From Bryum argenteum (taxonomy: Eukaryota; Streptophyta; Bryopsida; Bryales; Bryaceae), in NCBI GenBank assembly GCA_037043015.1, contig CM073321.1, positions 9,122,001 to 9,186,000 of the forward strand: DNA of 64,000 bases, read 5' to 3'. Below are positions 22,353 to 33,849 of the stretch, piece after piece. The notes below the pieces were generated by a model, which made no database searches, was not told the origin of the DNA, and saw nothing but the letters and a program-made list of their open reading frames with translations. The number at the start of each line of letters is the position of its first letter. The first letter of the stretch is position 1. The position numbers and the translations under genes were made by a program.

Positions 22353-23433
22353 GAATGATGTTTCAATAAGTACAACGATTATAAGTGTACTATGTACAAA
22401 AAGCGAAATAGCATCCAATAATTCAGAGACTACTCGTCGACCTACTCTCTGCCATCGGTGTCGGACTCCTATGAAACAAGGAGCGCCGGCTTTGAGATTA
22501 CTAAATGCGAAAACTTCAAGACATGAGGGAATAGCAGAGTAACTGCCATAACCAGCAACGATCACAAAGACAAAGAGAAGGAAAGGATAGTAACTAACCT
22601 CTGGATTTACCGGTGAAGTTATAGCCGTCTCGGTAGCAGCCACGGGAGAGTCAGGGGAAGGAGCAACCTCTGCATGCTCCCCCAATGCGACAGCAGAGGT
22701 TTGATGGGTCGGCGTCGGCGCTGCCTCAGTCAGGACATCATCCCCGTTAGCCGGCTTATCCGAAATCTCGAGGGGTATGGGGCGCGATGCGATCTCCGCT
22801 TCGGCAACATGAGGAGGTTGTGGAGGCGCGACGATGGGTGTTGGACTCGCGTCACAGATGCTGAGGCGAGGTTGATCGGGGTTGATGGAGGCAATGGGGA
22901 CAGGAATATTAGGCAGTTGGGATAAGATATTTCCGAATGATTGAAATATATGCTCCATCTTGCCCAGTGCCATGCGGGTTTCAGACTGAGAGCTCAGGAA
23001 TGTGGACTCCAATCTGTCCACTTTCACAAAGCATTTGTCGTACTTACCCTTCTCAATCTGCCTCCGGGGTGCGCTCTGCAGACATTGGGGAGCAGGCACC
23101 AAAGTAGTCTCCTCCTGGAATAGATCAGGAGCCACCTCGTTGACTAAGGTCATGGCCGCGTGGTCAGCATTATCAGCACGGTCATCGTCGTCGTCGTCGT
23201 CTCTCGCACCCTCAACATCGTCATTGTCTGACGAGTCAGAGCTGTCGGATGTTGGTGCATCCCGTGGCAGTCGCTCTTGCCCAGGTACTACATCGTCTTC
23301 GCTAAAGAGATCCCGGTAGATGTGATCGTTTAAGTTCTTTGAACGAATCTCCCTTCGAACACCCGAGGGTGGAACCCTGTGTTGAACCGGAGTCCCAGCG
23401 GCCTCAAGATCGACGACCCTAGAAGACTGCTAG

Positions 23434-23454
23434 TTTAGCTCGACTCGAGCTAAA
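23434..23454. repeat. Canonical palindrome within coding exon of copy C gene 1
   Basis: Perfect arms TTTAGCTCGA and TCGAGCTAAA around a C. On the gene strand it is read LARVELN and is followed at once by a TAG (23432-23430). It matches the exon copy at 3516-3536. Confidence 0.85.
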
Positions 23455-24155
23455 TCCTCCTCCGATGGACGAACACGACGCAGGCGCCGGAGGGGGGGGG
23501 GCTCTGAATGTCCCCGACGACATTGCAGGCACCATAGTTGGCTTCGAGCGCCCTCTCTGCTTGAGGCACAGAAGCACTTCTTGACCAAGAAGCCTCTCCA
23601 GCTCGCGCCTCAGAAGAAGAGCGCTTTGCAGATTCGCGCGGGGAGGCCCGTGCTGTACCGCGGCCATGAGACGCTAAAGACCGAGCTCGACCGCTTCCAC
23701 GACCCTGAGGGGGAGCACGAGCAATACCACGACCACGAGGGGGAGCACGAGCAGTACAGGACGGAATTGCCACCGCAGCCCAGTCGATTGCGGGAGGAGA
23801 CACCAGAGGAACAGTTGAATCCATGGGGGAATTCATCCCCGCCGGAGAAGAAGCACCACCTTCATCTTCACGCTCGTGCTGTGAAGCTGAAGAGTCGTCG
23901 CTTAGAGGCCGGGTGGACTTCTTCTTCGACTTCCTCTTCTTTCCCTTCTCCAACCCTTCAGTAGAAGGCTTCGGAATGCGATTAGCTTCCGGATTTACGT
24001 ATGCTGCGACGTTGATATCGTTGTAGTCCAGATGTTGGTAGTCCGCCGCAGCATTCTTATAAGCATCCGCCTTGTTCTCGCCGACAACAACATATGTCTC
24101 AACCTGGCACATTTGTTTTAGAAGGAGACAGAAACTTATAAGACGACGAAGACGA

Positions 24156-24385
24156 AATAGCTCGACTCGAGCTAAAAGGCCATGGACAAAATACAAAGAA
24201 TGAAAAAATTTAAGCATGAGACTGTTTAGCTCGACTCGAGCTAAACGAGCATGAGACCGTTTAGCTCGAGTCGAGCTAAACGAGCATGATACCGTTTAGC
24301 TCGAGTCGAGCTAAACGAGCATGAGACCGTTTAGCTCGAGTCGAGCTAAACGAGCATGAGACCGTTTAGCTCGACTCGAGCTAAA
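24156..24385. repeat. Homogeneous 35-bp palindrome array in copy C intron 2
   Basis: Five canonical palindromes start at 24225, 24260, 24295, 24330 and 24365, an exact 35-bp period. The 14-base spacers are almost identical (CGAGCATGAGACCG type). The central base is C, G, G, G, C. A sixth, degenerate copy is at about 24156. All lie in the intron between exons 2 and 3. The near-identity of units shows recent amplification. Confidence 0.92.
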
Positions 24386-25812
24386 CAAGCAGATGCAGTT
24401 TGCAATTAAAGGAATGGTGCGAGGTACTTACAAATCCAGCCAACATTGGCTTTGTGCCACCCATTATCGATAAGAACTTCCCTCCCGGAGATGAAAACAT
24501 CTTCAACACTCGACAGTAGAACTCCAATCGCAGCTCCGCGTGACTGAGACCAAGGTCGTGTTCTCTGTACGCGCCGGACTTCAAGTAGAGGGGCAACTTT
24601 GGCGCGTAGAATACAGAGGGTATTGTATCCAACACACTCTGAGCATGGCTGCTCCTCTTGACAAGGAAGAGGAGGGGGAGCAAGTGCTTCTCTGAAGCTT
24701 TTCTCTCTCCTATGCCATTGAAACGCTCGTTGCTGCAAGGCATGTAGTTGGCTGCCTTGCGAGCGTACTCGTCCTTCAACTTCTTGTCAACGTAAACCAC
24801 TGCCTGGCAGTGATGGTCGACATTGGACGTGATGAACATCCAGACCTCGGGATTTTTGATGTGAGGCTCGGTCACAGTGTCTGCCCACACATCAAGGAAT
24901 TCTTGGAAGTATGGACTCTCCATGTCGTCCACTCTACTTCCACTACCAGGGACAGATCGCAAATCTATCAAGCCGATATCACACTTGCTAGATTGGTTCC
25001 AGGCGAAGTCCTTGTTCCAAATCCCGAATCTGAACTCGGAAGAGTAAAAGAGCCGCGTGTAAACAATCGGTGCAGGAGGTTCAAACGTCCCTTTGACATC
25101 CACGAACTTCTTGAAGAACTCGGTTGCATATTCCAAAATCTCTGCTGCACTCCTATTCTTCGTCTGCTTTTGGCGGTAGAGGGTGAAGAACGAGTCGTCC
25201 GGGACCGAAAGAAGCATGGACATAGTCTGACGAGTCAGATTGTAGTCCCTCTTAAATTTCTCCTAGTTGTCGACGTCGAATTGCCAATCGGAGTCGAAAA
25301 AACCCAGCGAGGGCTTGAGGTTGTGCAATTCCCTCGCGGCAGTGTTCTTCCTCTTCCGATTCTCGACCCACTGCTTCGCACTCATACACTGGAAGTATTT
25401 CTTCGCAGGCTTCCTCACGGCCACCTTCGGGTAGGGCAATGTCCAATCCGGAGTCTCGTTTAGCAAGTGCTGCGCCAAGACCTCGAGGTCCTCTGCGTCT
25501 AACTGCCCCATTCCCTTGAAGAACTCCCTGCTCAAGCTGAACTTCTTTGCAGCAGTTTCCCAATCCTTTGCCTGATTGAATGGGAGCTCGGTGTCGGGGT
25601 CGATTAGCTCTCAAAGTCCGTAGTCGGTGATGAACCTCTTCCACAACTCGTAGACGTCGTCCGGAGATGTGATGATCAGGAGCTCGTTGCGAAGGTCGGA
25701 CGGTCTGACGATCCTATCCTTCGCGTTTGTGTTGATGCTTATGAACCTCTTTACCATAGCAGCCGCGAATGCCTGCACCAAAGCCAAACGATTAAGGAAC
25801 AAGCTATGTTGT

Positions 25813-25834
25813 TTTAGCTCGAGTCGAGCTTAAA
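25813..25834. repeat. Palindrome with one extra T in copy C intron 1
   Basis: TTTAGCTCGA, G, TCGAGCTTAAA: canonical except for one inserted T in the right arm. It lies in the intron before exon 2, matching the arrays in copy A (1091-1201) and copy B (31863-31948). Confidence 0.82.
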
Positions 25835-25965
25835 TGACGTCCCCAAAAACGTCGACAGACAATACAAACTACGCCAACCAGAAGCAGAAAAGAACAAGTA
25901 ATCTCATACTTCATAACGCTTACGGTTATCTACTTCAACCCGTGTTTAGTGTTTACTAGATAATT

Positions 25966-26215
25966 GCATTACAAGAACATCTTGATGAATTCCCTCGATG
26001 TTACTTCTAGGCAAACCATCATCATTATGCCGAAGATTAATGATGAGCCTGAGATGTGGGATTGGGAAGATCTAGTCCAATCTTGTCGGTTCCAAATTAT
26101 CGACGGGCAGCACCACGTTGAGGCTGCGAAACAGTTGATTCGTGACAAGAAGGTCGACGAAGCAAAGATCCTTGCCCTTAAAATATGGAAAGCCCATGTT
26201 GTGTGGCATATGGAC
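25966..26215 (+). pseudogene. Inverted DGQH-domain segment of copy C gene 1
   Basis: This piece encodes on the + strand the stretch from HYKNILMNSLDVTSRQ through FQIIDGQHHVEAAKQL to KAHVVWHMD, homologous to copy A 597-850. The parts of copy C gene 1 on either side are on the - strand. The segment has therefore been flipped, and sequence matching A about 850-1000 is missing. TTATCTACTTCAA occurs near both edges (25928 and 26229). The key DGQH residues are intact, and here the frame reads Gln where copy A has the 643 stop. Confidence 0.78.
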
Positions 26216-26751
26216 ATAGGCAATAGAATTATCTACTTCAATTCCGGTCGGTTCTAGAGATCGCACGATAAACCTTGGTTCTGCAGGGTCGAGCAGGTCG
26301 ATCGACACGTCAAGCGGATTGTCGCGACTGAAGACATAACACTCTGCACAGTTGTTCCAATAGTCCTTCAGAGACTTCGTCGCTTCCTCATACTTGATCT
26401 CCTTCTCCGAGACAGCCACGTTCATTGTAGGGTTCATGAACGTAAGTGCGCTGCCGGAGGATTTGCTCCTTTTGGAGCCAGAACTGGATGAGATCAGGTT
26501 TGGCCGCTTCGATCTCTGCCCGCCTAGACTTCCCTTTGGAGTGCCTAGACCCGACGGAGCATTCTCGGATGGAGCCTGCAACAGTAGACTCCCGGACCGT
26601 TTTATCGGAGCCTTGCCTCTCTTCTTCGCAGTTTTGAAATCAGACAGAGCCTTCCAAATCTGTGCAGTGTATGGAATGTACGATCTCACGAAGGCTTTTG
26701 GCGAAGAAACATTGGGCTGCAATCTCGTGTCGATATGATGAAGCTGAGTGA

Positions 26752-26790
26752 ACCCCATATTCGTTATATTGGGAAATATGCAGGACTTTG
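26752..26790. mobile_element. Degenerate terminal-like motif at the B/C junction
   Basis: The + strand reads ATTCGTTATATTGGGAAATAT, close to the ATTCGTTATAATGGGAATAT inner part of the terminus, but the outermost AAACACGTA is not recognisable. Its orientation fits a 3' terminus of copy B. Copy C homology ends at about the same place, so B and C appear to be abutted or nested here. Confidence 0.42.
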
Positions 26791-26829
26791 GGAGATTTAA
26801 GAATAGAGAATCATCTAAAATATCGATCA

Positions 26830-27050
26830 ATGTTAAGCATAAAGTACTAGATCTATATCAAACATGATATGCGTATATGTAAAAAGAGACATCGCCCTGA
26901 ACAAACAATAGAAAACGGATGGGAATAAAAGAATATTCCATTTATTCGCTTGTAAATATCAATCATGATTCATAGAATATGTCATACAAGAGTGATGACT
27001 ATCAAATCTGTACATAATTACTTCGGTAACTAATAAATGTAACTACTACG
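26830..27050. other. AT-rich 3' flank of copy B
   Basis: About 220 bases separate the B terminal-like motif from the end of copy B gene 2. No gene is seen. ATTCCATTTATTCGCTTG near 26935 may be part of the copy B 3' untranslated region. Confidence 0.4.
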
Positions 27051-27051
27051 G

Positions 27052-29160
27052 AGTTCCACCATAAGCGACAATACAAGATTGGATGAATGCTCGTTGACGC
27101 CGACGAGTCCAGCTAGAATCATTGTCTTGCATCAATGGACTATCAAGAAGGCTTTGCAGTCTTTCGCGACGCCGGTCCTCAATGCTTGACTTAGGTAGCT
27201 AGTGGCGGCGGGTTTCTGACGAAGGCTTGATTGCTCCCCGTTCCATAGACTTCGAAGGACATGCTTTTTGACTCTCCAAAACACGATCCTGAACAAAATA
27301 AAACAACGGCATTTCTTTTAAGTTAACGAGCGAATAGATACATACATGCAATAGGTAGCATATGAGTACAATGTCTAAGAATTCTCTAACGTATTAGAGT
27401 GTATAGCAGTAGATCTACAAATAGTTATTCGTTCTTGCAAACACTCAACTCAAAGCATTAAATGCACACTCTGATACAAACCTTCACGAAAGCTTCTTCA
27501 GAAATATCCAGGTCAATGTTGTATAACATACGCTTCGTAGGCGTAAATGTATTTTGAAGAGGAGAACCATTTTGGTTAAATGTTCGAGGCGACACAGGGG
27601 AGGCGGATTGCAACACCTTTGGAAGTGATGACTTAGTGACAGGGCTGTTAACTACTCCATCTTCTACTGCCATTGTCGAAAAATCCATGGTAGATTGAGC
27701 CATTTCAGCAGACAGCAATAAACGTCCTCTACTCCGAAGTGAAGGCCTGAAATCCGCAGCATTCATCAAAGAATCCACAGAAGCACGACAATCACCCTGC
27801 GTAATCTATTTCCACAATTTTCCAAACAAATCATCAATTATCTAGAGTACATAAAGTTCATGCAAGAGAGACTTTGTATTCAGAAACTGAAAATTCTAAA
27901 ACCTATAAAAAGTCCTACAAATCTACTACGGGAGCTTCACATTCTAAGATACAAATTCAAATAAAATCAAAGGGTCGAAATTTGTCGACAATAGAATATA
28001 AAATAATTTTTCATTCTATTGATGCCTTTTGTATATCATTATACAGATCTAATGATGCATGATCATCATATATCATGGCACGTCCAAATGGAAAGGATGA
28101 CCGAAACTTGCTAAGGGGACCGTCAAACTCATGGAGCTCTAACAGATACGGCAAAACCTCATCTAACAAAATAGAATCCTCGTGTGCCCTATTGTCCTTG
28201 TGAGACCAAGATGGTAGTAAAAGAACATTTTCCCGCTGATTAAGCACATGCTTAACCGGACTATCATCTATGATGAGCGTATCAGCCTCTGTATAAAACC
28301 CATCAAAGCTATTGAAGAAATGAGCTGACAAGGTCTTAAGGAAGATAGACTTTTGAGTTCCCGGTTCCTTCATGAACAAAGGTCGGCTCCCACCAGATTT
28401 CAAGGGAATCATATCACAATCTTCTTGACCAAGAACTCGTAGTAGCCTTATAGGGTTTATAGGACCGAAGAGAAAATCACAAATGGCTCTTGTGGTTGTT
28501 CTCATCATCCAACTCCAAACCGTAATGGTAGCAAACGATGCCACCCGAGAGAGGAAGTCCTTACAGTTTGGCCTCACCCATACAAGCTTCTTCCCCACCT
28601 CGGTTGGCAACGTGGCCGAGTGAACAAGGAAGTCACGGTTTCTGTATCCTTTAGCTTCCCAAAATCGGGTACAACTGCAGAGGATACCATTAAGGTCGAG
28701 AACAACATTTAACCAAGTACCGGAGGATTTCTTTGGAACCGGACCTATGTCTTCTCTAGATATTAAATCATTGACCGATGCTTCGTTGACCTGAAATGAA
28801 AACGACGCACCACGACAAAATTACTGGGGAGCTTTCGTCACTGGTGTGATGAATTCAAGGTCAGAAACATAAAATACATCGCAACGATGGCATGGGTGAG
28901 CAGTGTTTCTGGAACAGAAAATAACTGATTATCACAATTGCTCTCCTCTAAGTCAACATAGACACCCATTGACCCGAGTGACTGCTCAGTGCAATCTATC
29001 TCATCACGGACAACAACAATATTCTCTGTATGTGAGACATCATGCATTTTAAGTGTGTCCTCCAGCGATGGAACCCGCTCATGGTGATAACATTCAAGCG
29101 TGACATCATCCATGACTGGAACATCGATTGCTTCGTCCTCCAAATTAACATCTGGCAGCG
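27052..29160 (-). pseudogene. Copy B gene 2: FCP1/SCP-like HAD protein
   Basis: The FCP1-like exon starts after a good acceptor at about 28792 and runs to 28011. Motif I reads VVLDLNGIL, so the nucleophile Asp is present but the second Asp is Asn. VWVRPNCKDFL, ITVWSWM and LIIDDSP follow. Downstream exons are about 27778-27458 and 27298-27052, the last with an in-frame TAG (near 27199). A possible first exon lies at 29143-28838 (acidic, MEDEAIDVPVMDDV). Copy B is the most diverged of the three but keeps motif III best. The family dephosphorylates Ser residues, for example on the RNA polymerase II tail, in the nucleus; no activity can be claimed here. Confidence 0.65.
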
Positions 29161-29249
29161 CAATACAAATTCATGGAATCAGGAAACAATAAGATGGAGG
29201 AAATAGAATATGGGAGCCAATAAGAAGCAGATAGGAAAAAGGGCAACAG

Positions 29250-29270
29250 TTTAGCTTGAGTCGAGCTAAA
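29250..29270. repeat. Near-canonical palindrome between copy B genes 1 and 2
   Basis: TTTAGCTTGA, G, TCGAGCTAAA with one mismatch, flanked by CAG and CTG so that the symmetry extends to 27 bases. It lies between the end of gene 1 (29393) and the start of gene 2. Confidence 0.85.
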
Positions 29271-30275
29271 CTGCAAAATAGTAAAGGCCTGTATTAATTA
29301 CAAAAAAAATGTCTGAGTTTGATACAAAATTTCACATGTATATGTGTTTTCCGGAATATACAGCTTAAATACTATACACTCGATCCAAAATCTAAGATGA
29401 AGGAGGACCTGTAGATTCTTCTGCGCCACCCTTAGGTTATAACTCAGACGTAGGAGATGAAGGCGTAGGCACGGAAGGCTCTGTAGTTGGAGGCGGCAGA
29501 GACGTGAGTGGTTGCAGAGAAGTAGGATCAGCATGTATAGCAGTAGTGATTGCCATTGTCTGCACCGAAGTTAATGCGTTGCCGGCAGTAAAACTCTGCA
29601 TCATCTCCATCATCCTGTCATGGCGTTTCTGGTCCCTCTTATCGCGTTCCTGCTGCGCAATTTTCTGCTGCGTAAGGAGCTCTTCCAACTTCCTCCGGTG
29701 TGTCGTCTCCTCCTCAAACTTGCGCTGTAGTGCTGCCAACTCGTTACTCTCCTCAGCCTTGAACCTACTTGAGGGAGAGTCCTTTGACAGGGGATTACGT
29801 TTCCGTATTGCACTCCCCCTGCCGCCTCCTCGCCCAGGAGCCGTACGCGACTCCTGCGGTGTCCGAGGGGTCGTGTCCAACTCCATGTCTTGCTCTTCGC
29901 CTGGAGCGGGGTCATCTCCTCCGGAACCAAGGCTGTAAGTGCTGCCTCCGCCGTGAAGTTGCTTTCCGCTTGACCCAGAGTCCTCCCGGTCGGGGACATC
30001 CGCCTCGTCGTCAAGGGCCTCGTCATCCAAAGACGCAACAGCTTTGCGCTTACCCTTCAAGAGCATGGCCCCAACCTCCAAAAACTGGACTTTGTCGACG
30101 AAATAGCCGTTCACGGAGAATCAGTGGAATCAAGAGTAAGCCCATCGCTGTACGCTTGGTCGATGTCCTCTTTATCTTCGAGATCGAATATGGCGTAGGC
30201 ATCGAGAGACAACATCTACAAAAAAAACACTGCAGCTTAGCTAAAGCGAACATGGTTGGAGAACAAGCATGACAG

Positions 30276-30368
30276 TTTAGCTCGACTCGAGCTAAAATGT
30301 ATTGCATTTTAACTCGAGTCCAGCTAAACTGCCACACAGCCATACAGTTTAGCTCGACTCGAGCTAAA
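30276..30368. repeat. Three palindromes in copy B intron 3
   Basis: Copies at 30276-30296 (canonical), 30308-30328 (two mismatches) and 30348-30368 (canonical) sit in the intron 30411-30216. Spacing is 32 and 40 bp. Flanks CAG and CTG extend the symmetry of the outer copies. Confidence 0.88.
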
Positions 30369-31862
30369 CTGTAGGGAATCATTTAAGCGTAAATAGAGTA
30401 AGTCAGCTTACCACGCTTGCGCAGACTGCTTTTCCGCCGGCTGTCTAGACAAAAGATAACATTCTCCTGCTCCTGGCAAGAAAGCTGGATGACCTGCAAA
30501 TAAAAATCCATCCTCAACTCGATCGGGTACATGTGATACCGAGACTCGTTGTACTTCCGCGGCTTCTCGTAAAGCGCGTGCTTAGGAGCGCGGTACTCGG
30601 TCTCTGGCAATCTCGCAAGTTTTATGTCTTCCCTGATCATGAAGAGAAGACGCACGGGCTGCGAGGCTTGCTTGGCTTTCGCATTGAATCCAGCGATCCG
30701 TTCGTGCGGGGATGGAAAGTACATCGATGGAATCAGCTTATAATTTGCCCCTTGGAAGTAGGCAGGATTTTTTGCAAACGCCTCGACTTGCAGGTAATCA
30801 TTGTCATCCCCTCAAATGAAGAACCAACAAGGTACATCTTTAAGAGCTGGCTTGTTCTGAGACGAGAAGATCGCCATGAACACTTTGATGAATGGGTGTT
30901 CAGGCGAGGAATCTGCGGAGGTGCTACCACTACCCGGAATCAATTTGAAGTCAATGATTCCAACGTTCATCTCAGGAGCAACCTCCGGCCATGAGTTCTC
31001 AGGCCAGTCTCCGAGCCTCTGTGGTGTTCTGCGGTGGAAGGAATGGAATATAACACTACCAACAGGGCCTACGAACTTCTCGCGCTTTTCCAAGAAAACC
31101 TCGAAGAATCTCTTTGGGTAGGGAAAGGGATCCTCGCAGCTGGTATTCCTGTGCTTGGTCTGCCTCTGATCCGCATAATATTTGTCAAGGATTCCCCATT
31201 CCAAAAGAGCGGGCTTGGAGGCCTTCGTGACGTGGTAGTCTTTCTTGAACTTCTTCCACGCATCCACGTCGAACTCATTATTCTTGAAGATCCCAAGTTC
31301 GGGGCGGATCTTGTGGATCTGAAGCTGGGCGGTCGCCTTCCGCTTCAACCGCTCAACGTACTCCTTCACGGAGTAGCAATCATCAAGAAGAGTTACTGGC
31401 TGTTTGAGGGTAACCTTCGGGTATTCCAGTTTCCGCGACGGACCTGACTTATTGAGCATATGGGTACAGAGTTTCCTGTGGTCCAACTCTGAAAGGTTAC
31501 GGAGGTTTTTGAAAAATTCCCTCGACAGGGTTTGGTCGTTATCTGGTTTGAACCTTGGCTTGTCACACAGCTGCCTCAAGGAGTAGGGGTCGATAAGGGT
31601 CCCCTGCGCGACACTTCCGATCAACTCTGCCCATAGGTGCCAGAGATCATCAGGGAAGGTGATGATCTTTCGCTCATTCGTTAGGGACAAGACCTTGTTG
31701 TTCACCTCTACTTGGGCCTTGGCAACATCAATCATGGCGAACCTATGCCGTATAGAGTCAACGAATTTCTCCAACGGCACAGAAGTAATGTCAGACTTCA
31801 GACTATAAGAGAGCTTATGTGTGAATCCGAAATTAAGAAGCTTGTTGAAACTGCGGTGACAG

Positions 31863-31948
31863 TTTAGCTTGACTCGAGCTAAACTTCAATGACAGTTTAA
31901 CTCGACTCGAGCTGAACTGTCATTGCAGTTTAGCTGACTCGAGCTAAA
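31863..31948. repeat. Three palindromes in copy B intron 2 (33-bp period)
   Basis: Starts at 31863, 31896 and 31929 give two exact 33-bp steps. The third has lost one base in its left arm (TTTAGCTGA). Spacers contain CAATGACAG or GTCATTGCAG, themselves partly complementary. All lie in the intron between 32013 and about 31781. Confidence 0.88.
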
Positions 31949-33521
31949 CTGTCGTTGCAAATGATTGCAGTTAGAGAAGGTAGAGTTGCGATGCGGCATG
32001 AGGTAATACTTACGTCAAAATTTGCGAATTGTGACAAAACTCGCTTCGCTTGAACTCGTTTGTCCGCCACCCCAGCTGCTGCATGTCTGTTGGCTGGGCG
32101 CCCATAGTTCTCCCACACGGTGCGGGCGGCAAGGATATTTGATGCCTATGTTGGCTTAAACGGAGTGAAATGGTTCACTCTGTTATAAAACGCCGATATT
32201 TTGCGTAGCTTGGCTTCATCCTTCATCCAAACTACGAATGCAGACCACACCCGAAAGTCCTTACGAATTGTTTCTTTGAACTCAAACATGTGCTTGGAGG
32301 CGGCAACATCGTGCTGGCCGTTGATTATCCAGAACTCGCAGTCCTGCATATGTTCAATTCCGTTCAGCTTGACCTCCAATTTTGGCATCACGCAGAGCGT
32401 TTGCTTCTGCGACCTGTCGGGCATATTGATGAGGAAATTCATCAAGTCCATCTTGCCCCTCTTCTCGAATGCTCGAATTGTCCATTGTAGAGGGGACTCG
32501 ATCATCTTCATTGTGTCTATCTCCATCTTCGTGTCAGGTTTAGGAAAGACGAAACAGTCCTGACAATCCGTGAAGAACTTCTGATAGATGAGGTTGACGT
32601 TCTCGAAGTCAATTTCCTCCACGGTATTAACGTTCTTTGGAATGCATTGAATAGCATCGTTCAAAGCCGTTAAAGCATCCTCTTCCGGGATGAGCATGCT
32701 CTTCTTCTTTTTTGCCTCGGTCGACTTCTTTACAGGAGCTTCTCTCCTCAATACCGGCGAGTCAGTCGTCGTGCTGATTGGAGGGGCAGGCCTTGTAGCA
32801 CGTTGGGGGCGTGTTTGGGTCCTGCTCTGTACGCCGCTCCCCGTTGCTGTCAGCCCAGATCCCTCGAGTGGAGCTTTCCCTTTGAGGTGTATATTTTTCG
32901 CCATTATGTCAGCGTGCGTCAGAGCAGAGACTACAGATCGCAATTTGATCGCGAGCTGCTTGGCCTTGAGAGCTCCCCCCTGTTTGATTTGCCATGCTTT
33001 AGTAAGCATATCATGTTTCAGTGTTGATTTGATATCATCAAAACTGGACGCCTCTAAGCTCTCCACCAACTGCTTCAAGTCGAAACGAGTCTGCTTGATA
33101 TCGATCAGTATGGCGTAGTTGTTGCCACACTCCTTGTCATTCTCCTTGAAGGTTGTGCACGTCGCTATGACTTCCTTCTCTGTTTCGTGGTCGAAGTCAG
33201 TGAGCTTGGAATCGATGCCAACGCACATGGGGTCTTCTACATCTCTTTCATATGTGATGACAAGGGTGAGGAATGCTGTGTATGGGATCTATCTCGCAGA
33301 CCACGAAACCACTTTTGATGGGTCTTTGAATTCCCAGCAGTCTAATTGCTTCGTGTCGTCTCCATCGTCATCGTCAGCGTCCAGCGGCTTGAGTTTGAAG
33401 AAGTGCTGGAGCGCCTCTTGAACTCGTGCCTTCTCTTGACTGTTCATGTAAAGGTTGTGTTAGTTGATAGTGTCGGTTTCGATACACATAAAGCGTAATT
33501 CATACATCCTAGTACTTGCAG

Positions 33522-33772
33522 TTTAGCTCAACTCGAGCTAAACTGTTGTTGGCACAAGCCCCTACAGTTTAGCTGGACTCGAGCTAAACTGTAGAGGCCT
33601 GTTTTATCAACAATTTAGCTCGAGTCGGGCTAAACTGTAGGGACATTGGTCACCTACAGTTTAGCTCGACTCGAGCTAAACTATTAATGAAACCGGCCTC
33701 TACGGTTTAGCTCGGATCGAGCTACACTGTAGTTGACTCAAACCCCTACAGTTTAGCTCGACTCGAGCTAAA
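33522..33772. repeat. Six palindromes at exact 46-bp period in copy B intron 1
   Basis: Starts at 33522, 33568, 33614, 33660, 33706 and 33752: five consecutive steps of exactly 46 bp. Palindromes are canonical or carry one to three changes. The 25-base spacers begin CTG or CTA and end ACAG-like, which extends the symmetry to about 33 bases, but their middles differ (for example TTGGCACAAGCC against GGACATTGGTCA). The array fills the intron 33836-33440. Confidence 0.93.
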
Positions 33773-33849
33773 CTGTAGGGAGTACCTATCTATTTATTAG
33801 CTAAATTTTCATCAGAATGCAGGTGATGATCGTTACATGTCTGCCATTA

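Larger units (their letters stand above)
22442..26750 (-). pseudogene. Copy C gene 1: ParB/DGQH-type protein, 5' truncated, partly inverted
   Basis: The exons on the reverse strand are about 26745-26225 (then rearranged), 25772-24432, about 24121-22599, and 22468-22442. Exon 2 is 447 codons against 445 in copy A and is clearly homologous (TMSMLLSVP block near 25215). In-frame stops sit at 25613-25611 (TGA where A has GGA), 25265-25263 (TAG where A and B have Trp) and 23432-23430. A G-run near 23500 coincides with a frame change. The RGG, acidic (VPGQERLPRDAPTSDSSD, nearly as in A) and coiled-coil parts are present. The acceptor expected at 24121 reads ACAA instead of CAG, so that splice site may be broken. 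The 5' end is lost at the junction with copy B. Confidence 0.7.
29393..33847 (-). pseudogene. Copy B gene 1: ParB/NGQH-type protein
   Basis: Proposed exons on the reverse strand are 33847-33837 (ATG GCA GAC AT), 33439-32014, about 31780-30412, and 30215-29393. The first junction restores a continuous frame into IQEKARVQEALQHFF. The ParB-like region carries NGQHD near 32325 in place of DGQHH, followed by FVVWMKDEAK and a conserved Asn in FYNRVNHF. In-frame stops lie at 33291-33289 (TAG), 32148-32146 (TAG where copy A has Trp), 30814-30812 (TGA) and 29439-29437 (TAA), with a frameshift near 30115. The C-terminal half has the Gly/Arg and coiled-coil character of the other copies. Every intron carries palindromes. 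Confidence 0.7.
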
